64,000 bases of DNA from Bacillota bacterium (GCA_023458755.1 JAEWYE010000008.1:78570-142569), one strand, 5' to 3'; shown: positions 1-8,064, counted from the stretch's first letter. Numbers and translations are program-made. The notes: generated from the letters alone by a model not told the origin.

Positions 1-81
1 CTCTTTTATTTCTAAGGAAAGATGGTCGAGCGCAACCAGATCCCCGTATCGTTTTACCAGATTGTGAACCTTTATTACCAT
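1..81 (-). CDS. ABC transporter ATP-binding protein, N-terminal fragment
   Basis: The first 27 codons of a gene that leaves the window at its left edge. The start ATG lies at 79-81 behind a GGGGGA ribosome binding site. The peptide begins MVIKVHNLVKRYGDLVALD, the usual opening of an ABC transporter nucleotide-binding domain just before the Walker A loop. It is divergent from the sensor kinase at 403, an arrangement typical of two-component systems that control an exporter (known for YvfRS/LnrLMN-like systems in Bacillus). The exporter role is inference because only the N-terminus is visible. Confidence 0.8.
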   Translation of the reverse strand, partial: MVIKVHNLVKRYGDLVALDHLSLEIKE

Positions 82-163
82 TTGAAATCCCCCTTGTATA
101 TCTTATGGGACTATCATAATCTTTTCCGCGCGGGTTTGTAAGTGTCCTGTGTCAGCACTTCTT

Positions 164-177
164 ATGACAAATGTCAT
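164..177. promoter_or_regulatory. Perfect palindrome, candidate response-regulator operator
   Basis: ATGACA-AA-TGTCAT is an exact inverted repeat with 6-bp arms. It lies between the divergent ABC gene (start 81) and the kinase/regulator operon (start 403). NarL/LuxR-type regulators bind short dyads of this kind as dimers, so the neighbouring regulator at 1497 is the natural candidate ligand. The rest of 82-402 shows no convincing gene; a 60-codon open frame at 142-324 has no ribosome binding site. Confidence 0.5.
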
Positions 178-293
178 ATCGTGCCGTTACATTCGCAATT
201 CGCCTGTGTACAGGAGTGGCATATTATGCTGTCCGCATCGTGCGACGCTTCAATAAGGTACATGAAAAACTTCATGATGGATTCGAAAATAGA

Positions 294-322
294 TTGTGAA
301 CCGCTTGAAAGAATGGTAAAAT
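294..322 (+). promoter_or_regulatory. Candidate promoter of the two-component operon
   Basis: TTGTGA (294-299), a 17-bp spacer and TAAAAT (317-322) match the vegetative sigma factor pattern. They lie about 80 bp upstream of the kinase start. Confidence 0.5.
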
Positions 323-402
323 AAACAGGAAAAGAAGCTGAATCGCTACCGGCTGGTTTTAAACCCATGATTCAGACAATAAAAATATAGGAAGATAGGC
401 TT

Positions 403-1500
403 ATGATGGATTGGATAGACAAGTTGCTCCTTTTCGCAGGCTGTTTTACCCTGCATCTTTTCATTTGCAGCTCGAATGTGAGTTTATGTGTCGTAACGGT
501 TCTTTTAGCGGCAATCGCAAGCGGTTTATTGGACTATTTTGAACAGCCGAAACTGCGGACGTCTATATTTATCTGCTTTTTTACCGTATGCGTGTTTGTG
601 CCGGAGCTGACGGTGTTCCTTCCGCTTCTCCTATATGACGGATTGTTTGATTCATATCAGCTTGTCTGCCTGCTCGGCTTCATCCCGTTTATTCTGTATT
701 TACAAAAAGCCGTTCCGATTGCTGGTGCGGTTATCTGCATGCTGATTCCTCTCAGCATTTTGCTCAAATATCGCACGACCGCCATAACAAAAGCGCGAGC
801 CGATTTTAAAGACATGCGGGACAGTGCGCAGGAAATGTCGATGCGCTTGAAAAAACAAAACAGTGATTTACTCGAAAAGCAGGATGTTGAAATTAACCTG
901 GCAACCTTAAATGAGCGCAACCGTATTGCGCGCGAAATCCACGACAACGTGGGACATTTGCTTTCCAGCTCCATTCTGCAAATCGCGGCGCTCCTTGCCA
1001 TTAACAAAGACCCAAAGGTAAAAGAAAATCTTTTGATTGTAAATGACACGCTTTCTCAGGCGATGAACTCCATCCGCGCAAGCGTTCACGATCTGCACGA
1101 TGAATCGGTTGACGTATATGTGCAGGTCAATGAGCTGGTAAGCAAGTTCACGTTCTGTGAATTGAATTTCGACTATGAAATACAGAGTGACCCGGACAAA
1201 AAGTTAAAATACGCGTTTATCTCCATCGTAAAAGAGGCGCTCAACAATATCATAAAGCATTCCAACGCTACCAGTGCCAGCATTACATTCCGCGAGCATC
1301 CGGCACTGTATCAGTTAATTATTTCCGATAACGGCAGTGTGGACAAATTTGATATGGAGGACGGTATCGGCCTGAAAAATATAACCGAGCGCGTGGAATC
1401 GTTTCAAGGCAACATTCATATAACCGTCAAAAACGGCTTCCATATCTTTATTTCAGTTCCGAAAATCCGCCCGCAGGAAAAAGGGAGGGAAATGTTTTGA
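403..1500 (+). CDS. Sensor histidine kinase, HisKA_3 (DesK/LiaS type)
   Basis: Membrane sensor kinase of 365 residues that should autophosphorylate on His and pass phosphate to the regulator encoded next. The first ~125 residues are five or six hydrophobic helices with almost no extracellular domain. A short coiled coil follows, then the H box ERNRIAREIHDNVGH (His about residue 180), an N box EALNNIIKHSN and a G box DGIGLKN, the layout of HisKA_3/HATPase_c kinases. The start ATG-ATG follows AGGAAGATAGG. The gene overlaps the regulator by 4 nt, so the two are translationally coupled. The stimulus is unknown; kinases of this shape often sense membrane or antibiotic stress. Confidence 0.92.
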   Translation: MMDWIDKLLLFAGCFTLHLFICSSNVSLCVVTVLLAAIASGLLDYFEQPKLRTSIFICFFTVCVFVPELTVFLPLLLYDGLFDSYQLVCLLGFIPFILYLQKAVPIAGAVICMLIPLSILLKYRTTAITKARADFKDMRDSAQEMSMRLKKQNSDLLEKQDVEINLATLNERNRIAREIHDNVGHLLSSSILQIAALLAINKDPKVKENLLIVNDTLSQAMNSIRASVHDLHDESVDVYVQVNELVSKFTFCELNFDYEIQSDPDKKLKYAFISIVKEALNNIIKHSNATSASITFREHPALYQLIISDNGSVDKFDMEDGIGLKNITERVESFQGNIHITVKNGFHIFISVPKIRPQEKGREMF

Positions 1501-2123
1501 GAGTATTGGTAGTAGATGATGACCGGCTTGTTTCGAATTCTCTGAAAACCATCTTGGAATCCGATGGGGAAATTGAGGTCGTCGGTGTCGGCAGCAACGG
1601 AAAGCAGGCAATTGAACTGTACCGTGAGTTAAAACCGGATGTTTTGCTGATGGATATTCGAATGGACGGTATGACCGGAATTGAGGTTGCCGAAATTCTG
1701 CTTCAGGAAGACAAATTGGCAAAGATTCTGTTTTTAACCACGTTTTCCGACGACGAGTATATTGTAAAAGCACTGCAAATCGGAGCAAAAGGCTATATTC
1801 TAAAACAAAATTTTGAGAGTATTATCCCATCGGTCAAAACGGTACAGATTGGGCAGAGGGTGTTTGGCGACGAGATTATCACCAAGATACCGGCGCTGAT
1901 TGGGGATACCAATAAAACGAATTTCAGCGCGTTTGATTTAAGCGAAAAAGAAACTGAACTGATTGCGCAGGTGGCCGAAGGCTTGTCCAATAAAGAGATT
2001 GCCGAAACCCTGTTTTTAAGCGAGGGAACGGTTCGAAATTATATCAGCGCGATTCTTGAAAAACTTAAGCTCCGTGACCGTACTCAGCTTGCTATTTTTT
2101 ATTACAAGAACATAAAAAGTTAA
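1497..2123 (+). CDS. Response regulator, NarL/LuxR family
   Basis: Cytoplasmic DNA-binding partner of the preceding kinase, 208 residues. It has a receiver domain (residues 1-120) with the acidic pair VVDDD and phospho-acceptor Asp about residue 53 (LLMDIRMDG), and a C-terminal LuxR helix-turn-helix (LSEKETELIAQVAEGLSNKEIA, continuing SEGTVRNYIS). The TTG start overlaps the kinase stop (TTGA) and sits behind GGGAGGG. It probably controls the divergent ABC transporter and its own operon through the dyad at 164-177; that target is inference. Confidence 0.93.
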   Translation: MRVLVVDDDRLVSNSLKTILESDGEIEVVGVGSNGKQAIELYRELKPDVLLMDIRMDGMTGIEVAEILLQEDKLAKILFLTTFSDDEYIVKALQIGAKGYILKQNFESIIPSVKTVQIGQRVFGDEIITKIPALIGDTNKTNFSAFDLSEKETELIAQVAEGLSNKEIAETLFLSEGTVRNYISAILEKLKLRDRTQLAIFYYKNIKS

Positions 2124-2139
2124 TTGTTTGTAATAGAAG

Positions 2140-2171
2140 CGGGCACTGCAAATAAGAAATTGCAGTGCCCG
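2140..2171. terminator. Bidirectional terminator hairpin
   Basis: CGGGCACTGCA is mirrored by TGCAGTGCCCG across a 10-nt loop, an 11-bp perfect stem between two convergent genes. The T-tract is weak on both strands. Confidence 0.7.
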
Positions 2172-2198
2172 TTCAAAATAGATTGCTTGTGGTATCCA

Positions 2199-2831
2199 TT
2201 ATTTTTTAGTAGCAAGTGATTTTATGTCGTTTTTAAAGTCGTTTAAATTTTTTCCTGACTGTGTTTTTGTTAAATCAGTTACCAAAGCGGGGTATACCTT
2301 GTTATCAGCCGCAATATAATAATAGCTGTCTTGCAGGGACACGGAATTGTACCCTCCGTCGCCATTTTTGCGAAGCATAAAAATCATGTGGTCACCCTTT
2401 TTGAAATTCGGGGAACAATCCAGTCCGAAAGGCATGATATACATAGTGATAGTTTTGCTGTTATTGGTTCCTTTCAGTGTCTCGTTGATCGTAATTTCAA
2501 TCGGGCGTAAGGTATATTCCGATTCATTTATTCCTTGCTTTTCATAGATTTTGGCTTCTGCAGTACCCGCCTGCGGATTGTACTTTCGGGTTTCTTCCGG
2601 CAAAACATTTGCTACCGTCGCGTCAACGATTAAATTTGAATTGATGACCTGGTCGGACAAGCTGAGATCAATAGTATCGGCGAATTTTGGCAAAGGTAGT
2701 GTAGGGTAGTCAGATTGACTCGAGGTGTGCGCGAAATGGTTGTATAACAATACACCACCCGTAATAAGCACTCCAAGCCCGATAATGATACAAGCAACCC
2801 CAAGTAATCTTTTCTTTTTGATTGTAACCAT
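2199..2831 (-). CDS. Membrane-anchored ectodomain protein, unknown function
   Basis: A 210-residue protein with a Lys-rich start, one transmembrane helix (about residues 8-30) and an extracytoplasmic domain of ~175 residues. The domain carries a motif series (DATVANV, then PIEITINETLKG, then KKGDHMIFML) that looks like a small beta-rich fold. The sigma-factor partner protein at 14710-15705 has a similar order of motifs (CKATVVDS, YEIKIDDLYY, KHQYILNL), so the two may be distant relatives; this was judged by eye. It follows the metalloprotease gene on the same strand with a 45-nt gap and may be cotranscribed. No enzymatic motif is visible. Confidence 0.75.
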   Translation of the reverse strand: MVTIKKKRLLGVACIIIGLGVLITGGVLLYNHFAHTSSQSDYPTLPLPKFADTIDLSLSDQVINSNLIVDATVANVLPEETRKYNPQAGTAEAKIYEKQGINESEYTLRPIEITINETLKGTNNSKTITMYIMPFGLDCSPNFKKGDHMIFMLRKNGDGGYNSVSLQDSYYYIAADNKVYPALVTDLTKTQSGKNLNDFKNDIKSLATKK

Positions 2832-2876
2832 ATTTCCCTCCTAATTCATTGTGTTGTAGGCGTTCATATTTGAATT

Positions 2877-3512
2877 TTACAATGCTCCGTAAAAACTACT
2901 CATAACACTTATATCATATGAAGTTAATTGAGTTATTGTTGTTGCATAGTTAAACATTAATGTATTATTATTTGTTGGCGTATGCCCCATTCCATAAACA
3001 TGACCAAGTTCGTGCATAAGAATATTTGTTTGTTTTGATTCATTGCTAGATACAGCATAAGCAGTAAAAGGATTAATATAAATATTTGCGTAAGATATTT
3101 GTACATTTCGTGAATTTCCTAAATCGCTTGCTTTAAAAATTTGCTTTCCATTGTATGTAATTGCTGTTATTGCGGCAGTACCTACATCATTGACATGGCT
3201 ATCCCACCAACTCTGTGAAGGTGTTGCCAAATCGACATTAGAAGTGGTGAAACTTGCTACTGTAACGTAGCCTTTAGTCGGAGAAGCTGACCAATTAGAT
3301 GCTGCTGTTGAAATATTATTTTTATAAACGGAGTCAGAAGTTAATAAATCTCCATTCATTTTTATCTGGTAATATAAGTTGTTGGAAGCTTTAACACTCC
3401 ACCGGATATGGTATCCATCAAACATTTCTTCAGCAGAAGCTGACATAGAAAAAATAATCGTAAACAGAAAAGAGAAAGCCAACAGTAAACTGATTTTTTT
3501 TCTTTTTGTCAT
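2877..3512 (-). CDS. Secreted matrixin-type zinc metalloprotease
   Basis: A 211-residue protein with a clear Sec signal peptide (Lys-rich start, hydrophobic core, cleavage near SASA-EE at about residue 28). Its C-terminal half contains HELGHVYGMGH, the HExxHxxGxxH zinc site of metzincins, followed by a downstream Met (LMFNYA or VMSS) that could form the Met-turn. Length and motif fit the matrixin/peptidase M10 family seen in Firmicutes. It is expected to act outside the cell on proteins or peptides; the substrate is unknown. It has its own promoter at 3637-3664. Confidence 0.85.
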   Translation of the reverse strand: MTKRKKISLLLAFSFLFTIIFSMSASAEEMFDGYHIRWSVKASNNLYYQIKMNGDLLTSDSVYKNNISTAASNWSASPTKGYVTVASFTTSNVDLATPSQSWWDSHVNDVGTAAITAITYNGKQIFKASDLGNSRNVQISYANIYINPFTAYAVSSNESKQTNILMHELGHVYGMGHTPTNNNTLMFNYATTITQLTSYDISVMSSFYGAL

Positions 3513-3636
3513 TTTAATTCTCCTTACCAGTGTTTTTATTAAGTCACAAATTACTCCAAACGAGTATTATGTTCCCTTTAATTATTACATTGGAACCATC
3601 CTTTCTTAGGTGTTAATTAAATATCCATATATTACT

Positions 3637-3664
3637 ATTATATCCATATTATTCACTTTGTCAA
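3637..3664 (-). promoter_or_regulatory. Promoter of the metalloprotease gene
   Basis: On the minus strand, TTGACA (3664-3659), a 16-bp spacer and TATAAT (3642-3637) are perfect consensus boxes. The implied 5' leader is about 115 nt. Confidence 0.75.
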
Positions 3665-3715
3665 TGTGCAAAATTATAATTATAAATATTCACATATTCC
3701 AACGGATAGTATTAG

Positions 3716-3751
3716 GCTGATTTTTGCAAATATAATTTGATTAGCTCCGCG
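3716..3751 (+). repeat. Direct repeat copy 1 upstream of the lysozyme gene
   Basis: A 36-nt stretch starting GCTGATTTTTGCAAATA recurs at 5303-5337 with only a few changes (one indel, about four substitutions). The two copies flank the lysozyme gene and its leader in the same orientation. Each holds a TATAAT/TACTAT-like hexamer at the same place, so it may be a shared promoter-like element or a duplication scar. Confidence 0.6.
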
Positions 3752-3810
3752 ACCGTACCCAACTTGCAATTTTTTACTATAAAAATACCAAAAACTGATA
3801 CTTTGTGTAA

Positions 3811-3985
3811 GCCCCCGAATATGATAAAGTTATTGTATATTACATAGATAACAAAAATCTTTCCGGGGGCTGTAAAAATTTATGCAACATAAATTCACAG
3901 CAAATCTCCTCCTTTGCAATGTTAATTTTGGAAATATCGTGCTGCTGCACGGTATGAGATATAAATCAACACAAAAGGAGGAAAA
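3811..3985 (+). promoter_or_regulatory. Structured 5' leader with anti-Shine-Dalgarno loop
   Basis: Upstream of the lysozyme start I see four hairpins in a row. A: GCCCCCG (3811-3817) with CGGGGGC (3864-3870), enclosing a GTTAT/ATAAC helix. B: AATTTATG-CAA-CATAAATT (3877-3895), perfect. C: GCAAA (3900-3904) and TTTGC (3913-3917) with loop TCTCCTCC. D: CGTGC-TGCT-GCACG (3938-3951). Loop C and its flank can pair over 9 nt with the ribosome binding site AAAGGAGGA (3974-3982). This looks like a cis-acting RNA that could hide the ribosome binding site. It does not match the riboswitch classes I know. Confidence 0.6.
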
Positions 3986-3988
3986 AAC

Positions 3989-5242
3989 TTGAAAAAACTT
4001 GTTTCTATGCTGCTTGTTATAGTCCTTGTTATTTCCGCCAGCATAAGTGTGGCGGCAGCAGACAGCAGCACAGCAACACAATCCCTTCACCTCAATATGG
4101 CGTCCGCCGCCATAAAAGTCAACGGAACGGTCACCTTAGCGGCAACCTTGGGAACGAACCCGACACAGGCCGTAACTTGGTCAACCAGTGACGCCACTGT
4201 TGCAGCAGTCAGCAGCAATGGAGCGGTAACCGGAATCAAGCTTGGTATTGCCACTGTAAAGGCAGCCACTGCTGATGGATTAACGGCATCCTGTATCGTA
4301 CATGTTGTTCTGAAAGGAATTGATGTTTCTTCCTGGCAGGGTACTGTTTCATGGAGCAGCGTAAAAGCCAGCGGCATTGATTTTGCCATGATTCGCACCG
4401 GTTACGGCAGCGAAAACTGGGCAAAGCAAACTGACAGCTGTTTTGCTGCAAATTATGACGGTGCAACAAAAGCAGGATTAAAAGTTGGCGTATACCATTA
4501 CAGCTATGCGACTACGGTAGATATGGCTGTAAAAGAAGCAAATATGTGTCTCAGCATTTTGAACGGGCGCAAACTGGATTATCCGGTTGCTTATGACGTG
4601 GAGGATAATAGCCAGTTTAATTTGCCCAATGATCTGCTTACTGATATGATCGTTGCTTTCTGCAATACCATACAAAAGGCGGGTTATAAACCGGCTATCT
4701 ACATGAATCCCTACATGTATTATTCTAAGCTGACAAGCAGCAAACTCGATCCATACGACAAGTGGATTGCCCATTGGTTTGTCAATACGCCGAATTTTGA
4801 CAAACCGTTTACCATGTGGCAGTTCAGCGATAACGGAACGGTTCCCGGCGCAACCGGTGCGGTTGACCTTGACTATTCTTACCGGGACTATTCGGTATCC
4901 GATTTGGCTGTACAGCCGGTTGCCGCAGTAACGCCTGCCCCCACGCCTGTTCCCATTCCTCCGGTTGCTACCGCACCGGTTGTAAAGCCGGTCGTGACAG
5001 CTACAGTAAAACCAGCCGTAAAGGCAGCGCCGGTTAAAAAGCCTGCGCCGGCACCGGTACTGAAAGCGGGAGTGCGTGTGAAATATACCGGCTATCTTTA
5101 TGCAACCAGTTACGGCGGCAAGCGCAGCAAACGAACCGTAAGCGGAACCTACAAAGTTCTGCGTGTCATCAACGGCCGTAAATACGGTGTTCTTTTGCCG
5201 TCCGGCTGGGTAGCGGCATCCAGTTGTAAAATCGTAAAGTAA
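3989..5242 (+). CDS. Secreted GH25 lysozyme with Big_2 and SH3-like domains
   Basis: Cell-wall muramidase of 417 residues, exported by a signal peptide (residues 1-25, AAAD cleavage region). A bacterial Ig-like Big_2 domain covers about 30-105 (VTWSTSDATVAAVSSNGAVTG). The glycoside hydrolase 25 domain spans about 107-300, opening GIDVSSWQG and carrying the catalytic acidic pair in YDVED. A Pro/Ala/Val linker precedes an SH3-like wall-binding domain (about 355-417). The start is TTG at 3989 behind AAAAGGAGGA. Family members cleave the MurNAc-GlcNAc bond; a role in growth, division or sporulation is inference. A strong terminator follows. Confidence 0.93.
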   Translation: MKKLVSMLLVIVLVISASISVAAADSSTATQSLHLNMASAAIKVNGTVTLAATLGTNPTQAVTWSTSDATVAAVSSNGAVTGIKLGIATVKAATADGLTASCIVHVVLKGIDVSSWQGTVSWSSVKASGIDFAMIRTGYGSENWAKQTDSCFAANYDGATKAGLKVGVYHYSYATTVDMAVKEANMCLSILNGRKLDYPVAYDVEDNSQFNLPNDLLTDMIVAFCNTIQKAGYKPAIYMNPYMYYSKLTSSKLDPYDKWIAHWFVNTPNFDKPFTMWQFSDNGTVPGATGAVDLDYSYRDYSVSDLAVQPVAAVTPAPTPVPIPPVATAPVVKPVVTATVKPAVKAAPVKKPAPAPVLKAGVRVKYTGYLYATSYGGKRSKRTVSGTYKVLRVINGRKYGVLLPSGWVAASSCKIVK

Positions 5243-5269
5243 CTTTTGAAATGCTTGTTTCCACATAAA

Positions 5270-5300
5270 ACAGAGAGTAACGTCTGCTCTCTGTTTTTTT
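5270..5300 (+). terminator. Rho-independent terminator of the lysozyme gene
   Basis: ACAGAGAG/CTCTCTGT stem with a 9-nt loop, followed by seven Ts. Confidence 0.85.
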
Positions 5301-5302
5301 GT

Positions 5303-5337
5303 GCTGATTTTTGCAAATACTATTTGATTATTCCGCG
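5303..5337 (+). repeat. Direct repeat copy 2 downstream of the lysozyme gene
   Basis: Second copy of the element at 3716-3751, starting GCTGATTTTTGCAAATA directly after the lysozyme terminator and about 135 bp upstream of the next gene. Confidence 0.6.
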
Positions 5338-5473
5338 CAAAAGCGATACAATATGTTAGTTATGGAGTTACAGAGAATGCGTCATGCAGCAAAAGTTTGT
5401 ATTCTATGATGCAGATATATTCAAGTATATCGTCGGTATAGATATGGAAAAGTAATAAAACAGAGGATTTAAA

Positions 5474-5977
5474 ATGTTTAGAAAAATGCGCCGATTTAAA
5501 CAAATGCTTTCCGAAGAAGAAAGTATTGATATTTTACGAAGAGGTACATCCGGGGTTCTTGCACTAACCGGAGATGACGGCTACCCGTATGCCGTACCGC
5601 TTAGCTATGTATATCGAAATGGGAAGATTATTTTTCATGGTGCTAAAGCGGGTCATAAGATTGACGCGATAAACCAAAGCGGCAAGGCGTCTTTTTGTGT
5701 AATAGATAAGGATGATGTTGTTCCAGAAAAATATACTACTTATTTTCGGAGTGTTATCGCTTTTGGAAACGTGCATATTTTGGATGATGACAGCGAAAAA
5801 AGAAGTGCGGTAGACAAATTAGCGGAAAAGTACCGGCCAAACTTTTCAGAGGAACGAAACCAAGAGATTGACCGGGAATTTCCTCAATTGTGCGTATTTG
5901 AATTGGACATTGAGCATATGACCGGTAAAGAGGCAATCGAACTGGTCAGGGCAAAAATGAAATCGGAAAAACCTTGA
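5474..5977 (+). CDS. Pyridoxamine 5'-phosphate oxidase-like flavin-binding protein (NimA type)
   Basis: A 167-residue protein of the split beta-barrel family that binds FMN. Visible features are SEEESIDILRRGTSGVLAL near the start, YPYAVPLSYVY, and FHGAKAGHKIDAI, the typical order in NimA/5-nitroimidazole-type flavoproteins. It is longer than true anchors of the vitamin pathway need and lacks clear PdxH context, so general flavin reductase or heme/nitro-compound chemistry is more likely than pyridoxal synthesis. The ribosome binding site AGAGGA precedes ATG. It stands alone between the lysozyme terminator and prfC. Confidence 0.85.
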   Translation: MFRKMRRFKQMLSEEESIDILRRGTSGVLALTGDDGYPYAVPLSYVYRNGKIIFHGAKAGHKIDAINQSGKASFCVIDKDDVVPEKYTTYFRSVIAFGNVHILDDDSEKRSAVDKLAEKYRPNFSEERNQEIDREFPQLCVFELDIEHMTGKEAIELVRAKMKSEKP

Positions 5978-6141
5978 CTGCTCCGGCGATTCTTTCGCAG
6001 TAACTTGCTTTTGGTAATTTGCTATGGTAATATTTTAGATGCACCGTTTTCGTATAGAAAAGGAAGCGTAAGTATCGGCGGAATCTATGCCGATGGATAT
6101 ATTCTATTTTGTTTTTTACTTGAAATTCAGGAGGAACTGGT

Positions 6142-7728
6142 TTGTCTAATTACGTTAATGAAATAAAAAAGAGAAGAACCTTTGCCATTATTTCTCACCC
6201 GGATGCCGGTAAAACGACCTTGACCGAAAAGTTTTTGCTTTACGGCGGTGCAATTAATCTGGCCGGATCGGTAAAGGGTAAAAAAACAGCAAAGCACGCG
6301 GTTTCCGACTGGATGGAAATTGAAAAGCAGAGAGGTATTTCGGTTACCTCCTCTGTTATGCAGTTTAACTATGAGGGTTACTGCATCAATATATTGGATA
6401 CTCCGGGCCATCAGGATTTCTCCGAGGATACTTACCGTACCCTTATGGCGGCTGATTCCGCCGTCATGGTAATTGACGCCTCAAAGGGCGTGGAAAAGCA
6501 AACCAGAAAGCTGTTTAAAGTCTGCACACTTCGGAATATTCCGATTTTTACGTTTATCAATAAAATGGACCGCGAAGCGCGAAGCCCCTATGACTTGATG
6601 GAAGAGATTGAGCGGGAACTCGGCATAAAGACATGTCCGATGAACTGGCCAATCGGTTCCGGCAAGGAGTTCAAGGGCGTTTACGACCGCCGCAAAAAAG
6701 AGATTATTGTGTTTACCGCCAACAACGGGCAGCGTGAAGTGGAAGCCGTTGAGGCTGACATCAACGATACCAATCTGGAAGCCCTCATCGGCAGCCAATT
6801 CCGTGAGACTTTGGTGGATGACATTGAGCTTTTGGACGGCGCGGGCGATGATTTTGATTTGGAGCAGGTGCGAAACGGCAAGCTGTCGCCGGTGTTTTTC
6901 GGCTCCGCTCTTACAAACTTCGGCGTGGAACCTTTTTTGGAAGAGTTCTTGAATATGACCACTCCGCCGCTGCCGCGCGAGTCCAATGCAGGCGTAATTG
7001 ACCCGTTTGACGAAAATTTCTCCGCGTTTGTCTTTAAGATTCAAGCCAATATGAACAAAGCACACCGCGACCGTATTGCCTTTATGCGAATTTGCTCCGG
7101 TAAGTTTGAAAAGGGCATGGAAGTCATGCATGTGCAGGAAAATAAGAAGATAAAGCTTACCCAGCCGCAGCAGTTAATGGCGCAGGACCGTGAAATCATC
7201 GACGAAGCCTACGCCGGCGATATTATCGGCGTGTTTGATCCGGGCATCTTTTCCATTGGCGATACCTTGTGCGCGCCATCCAAAAAGTTTCAGTTTGGTG
7301 GAATCCCGACTTTTGCGCCGGAACATTTCGCACGCGTCCAGCAAAAGGACACCATGAAGCGCAAGCAGTTCATAAAAGGTACTTCCCAAATCGCGCAGGA
7401 AGGCGCCATTCAGATTTTTCAGGAGCTTGGCGGCGGTATGGAAGAAGTCATTGTCGGCGTTGTCGGCACACTTCAGTTTGATGTGCTCGAATACCGCTTG
7501 AACCATGAATATAATGTTGAAATCCGCATGGAAAATCTGCCTTACCAGTATATCCGCTGGATTGAAAATGAAAATCTTGACCCAAAAACGCTCAATTTGA
7601 CTTCCGATACTAAAAAAATCCAAGATTTAAAGGGAAACCGTCTGCTCATTTTCTCCAATGAATGGAGCATTCGTTGGGCGCAGGAACACAACAAAGAACT
7701 GGTTCTTTCCGAATTCGGAAGATCATAA
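6142..7728 (+). CDS. prfC: Peptide chain release factor 3
   Basis: Translational GTPase of 528 residues that removes RF1/RF2 from the ribosome after termination. The G domain shows SHPDAGKTTLTEK (G1, about residues 18-30), DTPGHQDFSEDT (G3) and NKMD (G4). The C-terminal regions (about 300-528) match RF3 domain II/III, including VVGTLQFDVLEYRL. Length is normal for RF3. The start is TTG at 6142 behind GGAGGA. It is a single gene followed closely by a ferredoxin. Confidence 0.96.
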   Translation: MSNYVNEIKKRRTFAIISHPDAGKTTLTEKFLLYGGAINLAGSVKGKKTAKHAVSDWMEIEKQRGISVTSSVMQFNYEGYCINILDTPGHQDFSEDTYRTLMAADSAVMVIDASKGVEKQTRKLFKVCTLRNIPIFTFINKMDREARSPYDLMEEIERELGIKTCPMNWPIGSGKEFKGVYDRRKKEIIVFTANNGQREVEAVEADINDTNLEALIGSQFRETLVDDIELLDGAGDDFDLEQVRNGKLSPVFFGSALTNFGVEPFLEEFLNMTTPPLPRESNAGVIDPFDENFSAFVFKIQANMNKAHRDRIAFMRICSGKFEKGMEVMHVQENKKIKLTQPQQLMAQDREIIDEAYAGDIIGVFDPGIFSIGDTLCAPSKKFQFGGIPTFAPEHFARVQQKDTMKRKQFIKGTSQIAQEGAIQIFQELGGGMEEVIVGVVGTLQFDVLEYRLNHEYNVEIRMENLPYQYIRWIENENLDPKTLNLTSDTKKIQDLKGNRLLIFSNEWSIRWAQEHNKELVLSEFGRS

Positions 7729-7823
7729 AAGTTATAAAAGATAGTAAAATGAGTATAATCCATTCATAATGTGAAATACTGATAACTGCGACATAAAAAA
7801 ATCAGAACATGAGGAGTGCTGTT

Positions 7824-8012
7824 ATGAAAGCAGTTATTGACAGGAGCGGATGTATTGCATGCGGACTTTGTATCGAAACATGCCCCGAAGTTTTCCAAAT
7901 GGCAGATGACGGACTGGCTGAAGTTATAGCGGATACTGTGCCGCAGGATGCCGAAGAAAGAGCGGTAGAATCTCAGGAAAATTGTCCGGTATCGGTCATT
8001 ACCGTAGAATAG
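7824..8012 (+). CDS. Ferredoxin, single [4Fe-4S] cluster
   Basis: A 62-residue electron carrier. The motif CIACGLCIETCPEVF supplies Cys10, Cys13 and Cys16, and the remote Cys54 (ENCPVSV) completes the cluster; Cys20 may form a disulfide, as known for Thermotoga-type monocluster ferredoxins. The ATG at 7824 is chosen over an in-frame ATG at 7809 because GAGGAG at 7811-7816 is the ribosome binding site for the later one. The partner enzymes are not in this window. A long terminator hairpin follows. Confidence 0.93.
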   Translation: MKAVIDRSGCIACGLCIETCPEVFQMADDGLAEVIADTVPQDAEERAVESQENCPVSVITVE

Positions 8013-8024
8013 CCCACAAACAAA

Positions 8025-8064
8025 AATGCCCTCCGCTGTTGAAACAAAAACAGCGGAGGGCATT
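8025..8064. terminator. Strong terminator hairpin
   Basis: AATGCCCTCCGCTGTT pairs perfectly with AACAGCGGAGGGCATT across a short A-rich loop. It sits between the ferredoxin gene and the convergent DUF2461 gene. Confidence 0.8.

Noticed and set aside
142..324. 60-codon open frame upstream of the kinase gene
   Set aside because: No ribosome binding site, odd composition rich in Cys, His and Met, and it overlaps the operator and promoter candidates.
3700..3736. Sigma-54 promoter reading of AGGCTGATTTTTGCAA in the direct repeat
   Set aside because: The GG-GC distance is one base short of the -24/-12 rule and no enhancer-binding protein gene is near.
3811..3985. c-di-AMP (ydaO) or c-di-GMP riboswitch ahead of the lysozyme gene
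   Set aside because: The conserved blocks of these classes, as I know them, are absent; only the gene type fits.
4478..5266. 262-codon open frame antisense to the lysozyme gene
   Set aside because: Shadow of the GH25 gene: low-quality composition rich in Arg, Cys and His, no ribosome binding site.
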